A stretch of DNA of 64,000 bases, from contig NZ_CP133020.1 in assembly GCF_030866825.1 (NCBI RefSeq), forward strand, positions 1,860,001 to 1,924,000, given 5' to 3'. The stretch comes from Rathayibacter sp. SW19. Lineage in GTDB: Bacteria; Actinomycetota; Actinomycetes; Actinomycetales; Microbacteriaceae. Every line of letters begins with the position of its first letter. Position 1 is the first letter of the stretch. The notes under the pieces were generated by a model. It was not told the origin of the DNA and made no database searches. It saw only the letters and a list, made by a program, of their open reading frames with translations. Shown piece by piece: positions 1 to 6,065 of the stretch. A program made the position numbers and the translations under genes.

Positions 1-38
1 CGAGCGCCTCGGCCTCCGTCGATAGAAGTCTCTGCGGT

Positions 39-57
39 CCCTGAGCTTGTCGAAGGG
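39..57. repeat. REP-like palindromic repeat
   Basis: The imperfect palindrome CCCTGAGCTTGTCGAAGGG is a motif I recall as a common dispersed intergenic repeat in high-GC actinobacteria. A small hairpin (CCCTG/CAGGG, 62-78) follows it. Only one copy is visible in this window, so the repeat status rests on recall rather than on copies seen here. Confidence 0.5.
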
Positions 58-105
58 CGGTCCCTGGTGAGAACAGGGTCTCGCTGACAACGCGAACTTC
101 TTGCA

Positions 106-137
106 ATCGGGCCGTCACCTCAAGGTGGCGGCCCGAT
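106..137. terminator. Strong hairpin, probable terminator of an upstream gene
   Basis: A 9-bp perfect stem (ATCGGGCCG/CGGCCCGAT) is extended by TCACC/GGTGG with one G-T wobble and closed by a TCAA loop. There is no T-tract, which is common for actinobacterial terminators. It argues against translation starting at the ATG at 101, which would place the hairpin inside the coding sequence. Confidence 0.5.
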
Positions 138-196
138 GTGCGTCCTCCGTGGACCGCCCGGTTGGAATACGCGCGGGTGCCGGACGGTTCCACGGC

Positions 197-1288
197 ATGA
201 TGACTACTGTGACGAATACCACCGACGACGCTGCAACCAACAAAGCCCGACTAAGCCTGTCGGTGCTCGATCTGATCCCGGTGCGGGTAGGGCAGAGTTC
301 GGCGGATGCCATCGCCGCGACCGTCGAGCTTGCGCAGCGCGCCGACGAACTCGGTTATCGACGCTACTGGGTGGCCGAACATCACAACATGCCTTCAGTC
401 GCGTCGACGAACCCGCCTGTGCTGATCGGCATCATCGCGGGGGCAACCGAGCGGATCCGCGTCGGCGCAGGCGGGGTTATGCTTCCCAACCACTCGCCAT
501 TGGTCATCGCCGAGCAATTCGGCATTCTCGAGGCCGCATTCCCCGGCCGCATCGACCTCGGCCTCGGCCGGGCCCCGGGCAGCGACCCGGTGATCACAGC
601 GTTGTTGAGGTCCAGCGGAGCCGTCAGTGATGTGGATGCGTTCGCCCAGAACATCGCGGACATCGCCGCACTCCTAAATCCTGCAGGCGCAGTTCTCGGA
701 TTGCAGAATGGGCAGCGCTACGAACTCAGCGCCACGCCGGTCGCTCACTCTGTTCCAGAGGTGTGGCTGCTGGGTTCCAGCGGCTATTCAGCGAACCTCG
801 CCGCACATGAGGGGATGCGCTACGTCTTCGCGAATCACTTCTCCGGAGACAGCACCACGGAGGCCCTCGAGCTCTATCGGCGCGACTTCACGGCGTCCGA
901 GACGGTTGCGCAGCCGACCACTTTCCTCACCCTGAACGTGTCCGTGGCAGAGACCGCCGACGAGGCCCGTGCCCTTGCTCTGCCGCAAATGCAGCAGATG
1001 GCGAAGCTGCGCACCGGGGCTGCATTGACACAGTTGCCTTCGGTCGAACAAGCAGCAGCGACAACTCCGACTCCGGCCCAATCCGATCTGATCGAGCGGA
1101 TGTCCGCGAGCTGGATCATCGACAATCCAGCCAACGCGGCACGCCGCATCCGCGCGCTTGCCTCGCAGTTCGGTGTCGACGAGGTCATGCTGCATCTGGT
1201 GGCGTCTGCACACGAGGATGAAGCTGTGGCGTCTTCGCCGGCACGGCTGCGTGCCGTCGAACTGCTGGCAGCCGAAGTGCTGGGTTAG
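197..1288 (+). CDS. LLM-class flavin-dependent oxidoreductase (luciferase-like, MsnO8/YhbW type)
   Basis: A 363-residue protein of the bacterial luciferase-like TIM-barrel family, which uses reduced flavin (FMNH2 or F420). The N-terminus has the family strand LSVLDLIPVRVG, then YWVAEHHNMP, VGAGGVMLPNHSPLVIAEQF and PGRIDLGLGRAPGSD, all typical of the MsnO8-like branch. Substrate cannot be predicted; members include alkanal, sulfonate and nitrilotriacetate monooxygenases. I chose the ATG at 197 (a second ATG follows at 200) because the in-frame ATG at 101 lies beside an upstream terminator hairpin and adds 32 residues unlike the family. It converges on the next gene, with a shared terminator across its stop codon. 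Confidence 0.88.
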   Translation: MMTTVTNTTDDAATNKARLSLSVLDLIPVRVGQSSADAIAATVELAQRADELGYRRYWVAEHHNMPSVASTNPPVLIGIIAGATERIRVGAGGVMLPNHSPLVIAEQFGILEAAFPGRIDLGLGRAPGSDPVITALLRSSGAVSDVDAFAQNIADIAALLNPAGAVLGLQNGQRYELSATPVAHSVPEVWLLGSSGYSANLAAHEGMRYVFANHFSGDSTTEALELYRRDFTASETVAQPTTFLTLNVSVAETADEARALALPQMQQMAKLRTGAALTQLPSVEQAAATTPTPAQSDLIERMSASWIIDNPANAARRIRALASQFGVDEVMLHLVASAHEDEAVASSPARLRAVELLAAEVLG

Positions 1289-1304
1289 AGCCCAGCACTT
1301 CGGC
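1271..1304. terminator. Bidirectional terminator between convergent genes
   Basis: A perfect 14-bp stem (GCCGAAGTGCTGGG / CCCAGCACTTCGGC) has a 6-nt loop that contains the TAG stop of the flavin oxidoreductase gene. It lies 14 bp before the 3' end of the converging gene. Confidence 0.8.
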
Positions 1305-1317
1305 GGCCATCAGTTGT

Positions 1318-2220
1318 TCACGCGGGGTTGATGATGCGACCCCAGGTGGACTTGTTGCCCCAGATGTTCTGGCGCAGGCCTTCCAATTGCAGGATCTGGC
1401 TGTGGTCGACGAACAGGTTGACCTCGTTGCCGTAGTTCTTGATGTACCACTCGTAGACGGGCGGGTCCGCAGACTCGAACATCACGTGCTCGAGGCCGAC
1501 CCCATTGATGATCTCCGCAACCGGCCGGGTGTTCCACTCGACCACATTCTCGGTGATGCCTTCCGATTCGATCATGATGATGTCCGCGCCCGCTTCGAGG
1601 GCTTTGTTCGCCCGCGCGATCAGATCGCCGACGTCCTTCTTGCCCTCAGCGGCGAGTTCCGCCTCGCCGGAGTCTCCACCCGAGCCGAACTGGATGCCGA
1701 GTTCTGGCTTCGCCTTCAGCCCCGCCTTCTTGACGCGCTCGATCAACCGCAACAACCCCGAGGTTGGAACCGAGATGAACCCGGCCGAGATTTCGATCAC
1801 GTCGAAGCCGACCTCCTTGGCCTCCTTCAGATACGCGTCGACGGCATCCGGACCGTAGCGAAGCACGGTTTCCAGCCATCCACCGGATGAGATGTACGCC
1901 TCATGTTGGTGTGCGAGGTCGCTGAACGCACGCACCTGCTCGCGAGGGAGGAGGGCGAACGATCCACCGGCCCACTTGACGCCGTCGACCCATTGGCCGG
2001 CCACGTCGAGCACATCGGCGAGGTGCCGCGTTCCATACGTCGAGTAGTACGGGCCGCGCACTTCGGTGAGCCCGACCGTGCGCGGCTTCGCCGGGCGGTA
2101 GGCGCGCGGGACGAAGTTGAACGCGACGTCGTGCGAGGTGGCGTTGCGGTTCGTCGCGGCGCCGTCGTCATGATCGTGATCGGATGTTGCGCTCCGGGTG
2201 GGAGCATCGGTGATGGTCAT
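1318..2220 (-). CDS. Phosphosulfolactate synthase-like (ComA family) protein
   Basis: A 300-residue protein with the ComA / HSA32 barrel: VDGVKWAGGSFALLP, YISSGGWLETVLR, GFDVIEISAGFI, LKAKPELGIQFG, GADIIMIESEGITE and HVMFESADPPVYEWYIKNYG. In methanogens ComA adds sulfite to phosphoenolpyruvate to give phosphosulfolactate, the first step to coenzyme M. Bacterial and plant homologues mostly have no settled function. The first ~30 residues are His/Asp-rich and look disordered. The start has a good ribosome site (GAAAGG). It is 38 bp downstream of the MmgE/PrpD gene and almost certainly co-transcribed. Family call firm; reaction unknown. Confidence 0.82.
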   Translation of the reverse strand: MTITDAPTRSATSDHDHDDGAATNRNATSHDVAFNFVPRAYRPAKPRTVGLTEVRGPYYSTYGTRHLADVLDVAGQWVDGVKWAGGSFALLPREQVRAFSDLAHQHEAYISSGGWLETVLRYGPDAVDAYLKEAKEVGFDVIEISAGFISVPTSGLLRLIERVKKAGLKAKPELGIQFGSGGDSGEAELAAEGKKDVGDLIARANKALEAGADIIMIESEGITENVVEWNTRPVAEIINGVGLEHVMFESADPPVYEWYIKNYGNEVNLFVDHSQILQLEGLRQNIWGNKSTWGRIINPA

Positions 2221-2258
2221 GGTGTGACCTTTCTTGTTTTGGTTTTGTGACGCACGGA

Positions 2259-3701
2259 TCAGGCCGTACGGGTGCGGCTCACCTGGGCGAGCAGTGCGGT
2301 CAGAGCGCTGACGGGTTCGTGTTCGAGGTTCTGGATGGTCGCCGCGAGCTGGTCGCGGAGCGCAACCGTCGTGAACGGCAGCGCCACTGCATCGAACTTG
2401 CGGCGCGCGACAGCCCAGCTCATCGGGTTCGTGTGGAATCCCTCATACGAGTTCTGCTCAGATCGGAAGACCGCTCCGTCGTCCAGTGTGACTTCGAGGT
2501 CGGCGGGCATTTCGGCGGGGAAGCGAGCCGAGAAATCGTCGTCTGGCACGATCGTCACCGTGTGGAGCAGGCGCTGCACGTCGCCGGCGACGATCCTCTC
2601 CTGCGTGAATTGGGCCGGGCTGAGTTCGCCGTCGACGAGAGCGGCAGCAAGCAAGTAGGGGAGCGAATGATCAGCTTCCTCCTTGGTGCGCACCGTGCGC
2701 TTGTCGCCCTCTTCACCTCCGCCGATGATCGAGTACGCAACTGCGAATGTGCGCAGGTGAATCGAACGGATGCGTGCGGCATCGAACCCCGTTTGAGAAC
2801 GGATGTCGATGGCGGCGTCGAGCGCGGACTGAGAGTGGATCTCGGCGTTGTGCCGCTTCACGATGGTCATCCGCACACGCTCGAGGTCCTCGGCGGACCA
2901 GTCGATCTCGAACGGTCCGGCGATGGACTGCATGAACCCCTTGTTGCCTTCGAAGACCAATTCCGGTCCGGTGATGCCGCGCGAGGCCAACAGTGCCGCG
3001 AAGGTACCCTCCTTTGCCGTATTCGGGTATGCGAGACCCTTCCAGTTGCTGAGCGAGCCCGTGCGTGTGACGCGCAGCGCGTTGTTCGCGGTGCCGGATA
3101 TGGCGATCGCGTTCGCGATCTGGTCGGTCGGCAGCCGCAGTGCCTTGGCCACAGCCGCAGCGGACGCGTACGCACCCTGCACGGTGTGGTCGAATCCTTT
3201 TGCGCGCACCGGCGCGACGTCGCTGAGCCTCGCCTGCACTTGATACGCGACTGCCAGCGCTGTGAGAAACTCCGCGCCCGTGCCGCCGACGGACTCGCTC
3301 GCCGCAAGTACAGCACCGAGATTGTCGGAGGGGTGACACGTTTCGCCCGGCGCGAGGTAGGCATCCATGAAGTCGAGGTAGCGGCTGAGCGCAACGTTCA
3401 CGAACGCTGCGCGATCGATCGACGCGCGCCCGCCACCGATCATCGTGGCTGTGGGCGTGCCGCCGAGGTCATCGACGAGCGCGCGGATGGCAACGATCGG
3501 CGGGGCGTCAAGCGCTCCGATCGCCACGCCGATCGTGTCGAGCACGCGAATCTTGAGTTGCTGCAGTGCATCCGCGCTCAAATCATCGAATGCGGCGTTG
3601 TCGACAAATTGGGCGAGTTGGCGTACCTGTGGCAAGGGGGGCACCCCTGTCACCGAGTCGACCCGGGGAACTTCGGATTCTGCTTGGCGGACATCGGTCA
3701 T
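2259..3701 (-). CDS. MmgE/PrpD family protein
   Basis: A 480-residue member of the family that includes 2-methylcitrate dehydratase (PrpD), MmgE and cis-aconitate decarboxylase (Irg1/CadA). Family landmarks are VRQLAQFVDNAAFDDL, RVLDTIGVAIGA, CHPSDNLGAVLAA, KGFDHTVQGAYASAAAVAKAL and LSNWKGLAYPNTAKEGTFAALLA. Length fits the family (~450-500). I prefer the ATG at 3701, which has CGGAG ~10 nt upstream. The ATG at 3746 touches an iron-box-like operator that more likely belongs to the promoter. There is no prpB or prpC nearby, so propionate catabolism is not supported. First gene of an operon with the ComA-like gene; substrate unknown. Confidence 0.85.
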   Translation of the reverse strand: MTDVRQAESEVPRVDSVTGVPPLPQVRQLAQFVDNAAFDDLSADALQQLKIRVLDTIGVAIGALDAPPIVAIRALVDDLGGTPTATMIGGGRASIDRAAFVNVALSRYLDFMDAYLAPGETCHPSDNLGAVLAASESVGGTGAEFLTALAVAYQVQARLSDVAPVRAKGFDHTVQGAYASAAAVAKALRLPTDQIANAIAISGTANNALRVTRTGSLSNWKGLAYPNTAKEGTFAALLASRGITGPELVFEGNKGFMQSIAGPFEIDWSAEDLERVRMTIVKRHNAEIHSQSALDAAIDIRSQTGFDAARIRSIHLRTFAVAYSIIGGGEEGDKRTVRTKEEADHSLPYLLAAALVDGELSPAQFTQERIVAGDVQRLLHTVTIVPDDDFSARFPAEMPADLEVTLDDGAVFRSEQNSYEGFHTNPMSWAVARRKFDAVALPFTTVALRDQLAATIQNLEHEPVSALTALLAQVSRTRTA

Positions 3702-3745
3702 GATCAGCTCGGCTCCGTAGGCAATCGAGCCCCAGTGGAGGCTCA

Positions 3746-3764
3746 TTAGGGTTGCCTAACCTCA
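3746..3764. promoter_or_regulatory. Iron-box-like operator (DtxR/IdeR type)
   Basis: TTAGGGTTGCCTAACCTCA matches the DtxR/IdeR consensus TTAGGTTAGCCTAACCTAA at 16 of 19 positions. It sits 45-63 bp upstream of the preferred MmgE/PrpD start and overlaps a possible -10 (CCTAAT, minus strand). That is a classic repressor position. DtxR binding here is inference. Confidence 0.6.
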
Positions 3765-3784
3765 CTTCTCACTCTGCCACAAAG

Positions 3785-3830
3785 TATCTTGATGTCAAGA
3801 TATATTTTGCACGCGAATTGCATCTTGACA
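3785..3830. promoter_or_regulatory. MarR-type palindrome with a downstream half-site
   Basis: TATCTTGATGTCAAGATA (3785-3802) has two 8-nt arms that are exact reverse complements around a 2-nt centre, the usual shape of a MarR-family operator. A half-site ATCTTGACA follows at 3822-3830. It lies in the divergent region between the MmgE/PrpD operon and the patatin gene. No MarR gene is in the window, so the regulator is unidentified. Confidence 0.6.
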
Positions 3831-3917
3831 CCGCTCGCAACGCGGAGCACGCTCAGCACGTAACGCACGAACGGCTGCCGAACGCGACAGCCGTGACGCG
3901 GGAAGGGGCGATCGGAA

Positions 3918-4973
3918 ATGCCACAAGCAGACCTGGTTCTCGAGGGCGGCGGAGTGAAGGGGTCGGGCCTGGTCGGTGCGATCACCGCTCTCGCGACGGC
4001 GACGGAACCATACACCTTTGAGCGTGTTGCCGGCACGTCGGCCGGCGCGATCGTCGCTTCGTTCGTGGCAGCAGGCATGAGCGCCGCGGAGATCAAGACG
4101 ACGATGGACAACCTCGACTTCTCCCAATTCGAAGACGAGCCGAAAGAGTTCGCGCACATCCCCCACCTCGGCGGAGCGCTCGGCCTCATCTTCCATGAGG
4201 GGATCTTCGTCGGTGATTTTCTGCATCAGTGGATCGCCCAGACACTCGAGAGTCACGGCATCCGCACCTGGGCAGACCTCAAGCAGGACGACCCGGGCAG
4301 TTCCCTGCCACCGGACCAGCGTTACAAGCTCGTCGTAATCGTTTCGGATGTCTCCCGCGGCCTCATGCTGAGACTTCCGTGGGATTACCGCGAGCTGCTC
4401 GGGGTCGACCCGGATCAGCAGCCCGTCGCCGATGCGGTGCGGGCGTCCGCGTCGATCCCGTTCTTTTTTCGACCCTTCCAGATCAAGGCCGACCCGGCGA
4501 TCGTGCGCCACGCCGTGGTCGTCTGCACCGATGGCGGCATGCTGTCGAACTATCCGATCGACATCTTCGATCGTGATGACGGCCAGCCCGCGCGATGGCC
4601 GACGCTCGGCGTCAAACTCTCCGCCCGCAGCAATATGAGTTCGAGCACGTGGAATCCGGATGCTGACAACTTCCAGCTCGCGAAGTCTCTCCTGAGCACG
4701 ATGCAAGATGCGCACGATCGCGTATACATTGCGGACCCGGCGTTCGCCTCCCGCACGATCTTCGTGGACACGACCGGCTACACAGCCACGGACTTCCACC
4801 TGACGGCGGCAGACAAAGCGAAGCTGTTCGGCAATGGGCTGGGCAGTGGCACGCGTTTCCTGCAGGCGTGGAACTGGGACACCTGGAAGCGCGGCGACTA
4901 CAACGCGATCCTCTCGGCGACTGCGGCGGCGAAGGGGACAGCGACCGCAACAGAGTCTGTCCCAGCGGCCTGA
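3918..4973 (+). CDS. Patatin-like phospholipase
   Basis: A 351-residue lipid acyl hydrolase with the full patatin signature. The oxyanion loop is EGGGVKG (residues 9-15), the nucleophile elbow is GTSAGA (Ser41) and the second dyad residue is in DGG (Asp205). SASIPFFFRP lies between. No signal peptide is seen, so it is probably cytosolic or membrane-associated. A GAAGGGGCG ribosome site precedes the start. It is divergent from the MmgE/PrpD operon, with the two operators between them, so it may share their control. Substrate lipid unknown. Confidence 0.9.
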   Translation: MPQADLVLEGGGVKGSGLVGAITALATATEPYTFERVAGTSAGAIVASFVAAGMSAAEIKTTMDNLDFSQFEDEPKEFAHIPHLGGALGLIFHEGIFVGDFLHQWIAQTLESHGIRTWADLKQDDPGSSLPPDQRYKLVVIVSDVSRGLMLRLPWDYRELLGVDPDQQPVADAVRASASIPFFFRPFQIKADPAIVRHAVVVCTDGGMLSNYPIDIFDRDDGQPARWPTLGVKLSARSNMSSSTWNPDADNFQLAKSLLSTMQDAHDRVYIADPAFASRTIFVDTTGYTATDFHLTAADKAKLFGNGLGSGTRFLQAWNWDTWKRGDYNAILSATAAAKGTATATESVPAA

Positions 4974-5041
4974 CCAAGCGTCGGGCCACCGAGCACCGTG
5001 CCACCGATTGCTGCGCCTGCAGTCGCGGCACCGCAGCGCGA

Positions 5042-5047
5042 TATCGT
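5042..5047 (+). promoter_or_regulatory. -10-like element of a probable leaderless promoter
   Basis: TATCGT ends 6 nt before the ATG at 5054 and no Shine-Dalgarno sequence is present. The context TATCGTGAACCCATG nearly repeats that of dapB (TATCGTGAAGCCATG at 30549). Confidence 0.4.
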
Positions 5048-5053
5048 GAACCC

Positions 5054-5677
5054 ATGCCCCACCGTCGAAAACCGCTCTGGCGCTGGGAGCCGGCCGGCTA
5101 CATCCTGTTGTTCCTGCTGCTGTTCGTCACAAGTGCGCTGCAGGTGACCGGGCCCGCCCTCGCCTTCTGGATCCTGGTTGCGCTGAGCGTCGTCGCCGCA
5201 CTGGTCGTCGTGGCCGGCCTGTTCAGCCCGGGTGCGCGTGGCCGTCTCAATCCGGATGCGTATGGGAACCTGTCAACGCTGAACGGTTTGACCATCGTGC
5301 CGGCCCCGGCATCCGATGTTCCGCGCACGGTTGTCGCGGACAGCATCCGTCACCAGAATGCGATCGACGCAGCGGCAGCATTCGGCGGTGATTCACTCAG
5401 TGCTGTGCTCGTACCGCGCGCAACCCGCTGGCTCGGCCGACGCTATCGCGTGGCCGTGCACCTGATCGCCGGAGCGAACGCGCGCATCTTCCACGCCGGA
5501 TTCCTACCGCTAGAACTCGGCGAAGAGTGGGATGCACTGTTGGTGCCATTGCGCGCAGACGGGCGCTATCTGCGAGTACCGGCGGCCGTCATCGGTGATC
5601 ACCGGCCGTTCAGCGTCGAACTGGATCTGGGTAGTGTTGCCGCGGCGCTGAGGAAAGCGAACGAGCAGAGCGCGTGA
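5054..5677 (+). CDS. Two-helix membrane protein of unknown function
   Basis: A 207-residue protein not recognised as a named family. After a basic N-terminus there are two hydrophobic helices (about residues 15-32 and 35-57) separated by only a few residues, the second ending GLFSPGARGRLNPDAYGN. The rest is a soluble domain rich in Arg and Ala with VLVPRATRWLGRRYRVAVHLIAGANARIFHAGFL. The C-terminal domain is probably cytosolic (inference from the positive N-terminus and helix hairpin). I chose the ATG at 5054 because upstream codons overlap the patatin gene and read as non-family sequence. A leaderless -10 lies just upstream. Confidence 0.65.
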   Translation: MPHRRKPLWRWEPAGYILLFLLLFVTSALQVTGPALAFWILVALSVVAALVVVAGLFSPGARGRLNPDAYGNLSTLNGLTIVPAPASDVPRTVVADSIRHQNAIDAAAAFGGDSLSAVLVPRATRWLGRRYRVAVHLIAGANARIFHAGFLPLELGEEWDALLVPLRADGRYLRVPAAVIGDHRPFSVELDLGSVAAALRKANEQSA

Positions 5678-5860
5678 TCACGCGTGGCTGCGAATCGCCG
5701 TGGTGCCATCGAGTTCGTCAGTGGCGAGCAGAGCAGGGCTTCGACGGCCCGGGACGACGGTGCGGCCGCCTCGTTGGCTCCCAGGCTGAGAACGCGCGCT
5801 CTGCTAAGCTTGACGAGGTTAACTACGCGCTCAGAGACTGAACGCGCAGTCCTACCGTGC

Positions 5861-5981
5861 GGAGCAGGCTGGCAGGAAGCTGGTCCTCGGTGGTGGTATC
5901 CGGAAAGCGCAAGCGTCCGTGTCCTTCTACTGGTGGCCAGCATGAGCCGGATGGTTCAAGTTTTGCCTACTTCCCTGCTCC
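5861..5981 (+). ncRNA. Structured pnp leader, candidate Actino-pnp RNA motif
   Basis: The 388-bp gap before pnp holds a nested structure. The outer stem is GGAGCAGG (5861-5868) with CCTGCTCC (5974-5981). The inner stem is GCTGG (5879-5883) with CCAGC (5937-5941), enclosing CCTCGGTGGTGG and TCTACTGGTGG. This agrees with my recollection of the Actino-pnp motif, found in 5' UTRs of actinobacterial PNPase genes and presumed to allow autoregulation. Two more hairpins follow (CGACTGCC/GGCAGTCG near 5995-6015, CTCGCC/GGCGAG near 6020-6040) before the AAGGAG ribosome site. An Rfam covariance search would settle it. Confidence 0.68.
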
Positions 5982-6065
5982 AAAAGTACACACCCGACTG
6001 CCACACGGGCAGTCGCGTTTCGCTCGCCGGAATGGCGAGGAAAACACTTAAGGAGTAAGACCTCA

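Noticed and set aside
101..196. Upstream in-frame start for the flavin oxidoreductase
   Set aside because: The extra 32 residues include a terminator hairpin (106-137) and do not resemble the family.
2247..3749. 500-codon plus-strand open frame opposite the MmgE/PrpD gene
   Set aside because: The minus strand carries all family motifs. The plus frame is Arg/Val/Glu-rich without any known signature.
3746..3760. Start of the MmgE/PrpD gene at ATG 3746
   Set aside because: This codon touches the iron-box-like operator and lacks a ribosome site at proper distance. ATG 3701 has both a site and a family-like length.
5684..6058. 124-codon open frame before pnp
   Set aside because: It covers the structured leader, has no ribosome site and no family-like sequence. 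The stems explain the conservation better.
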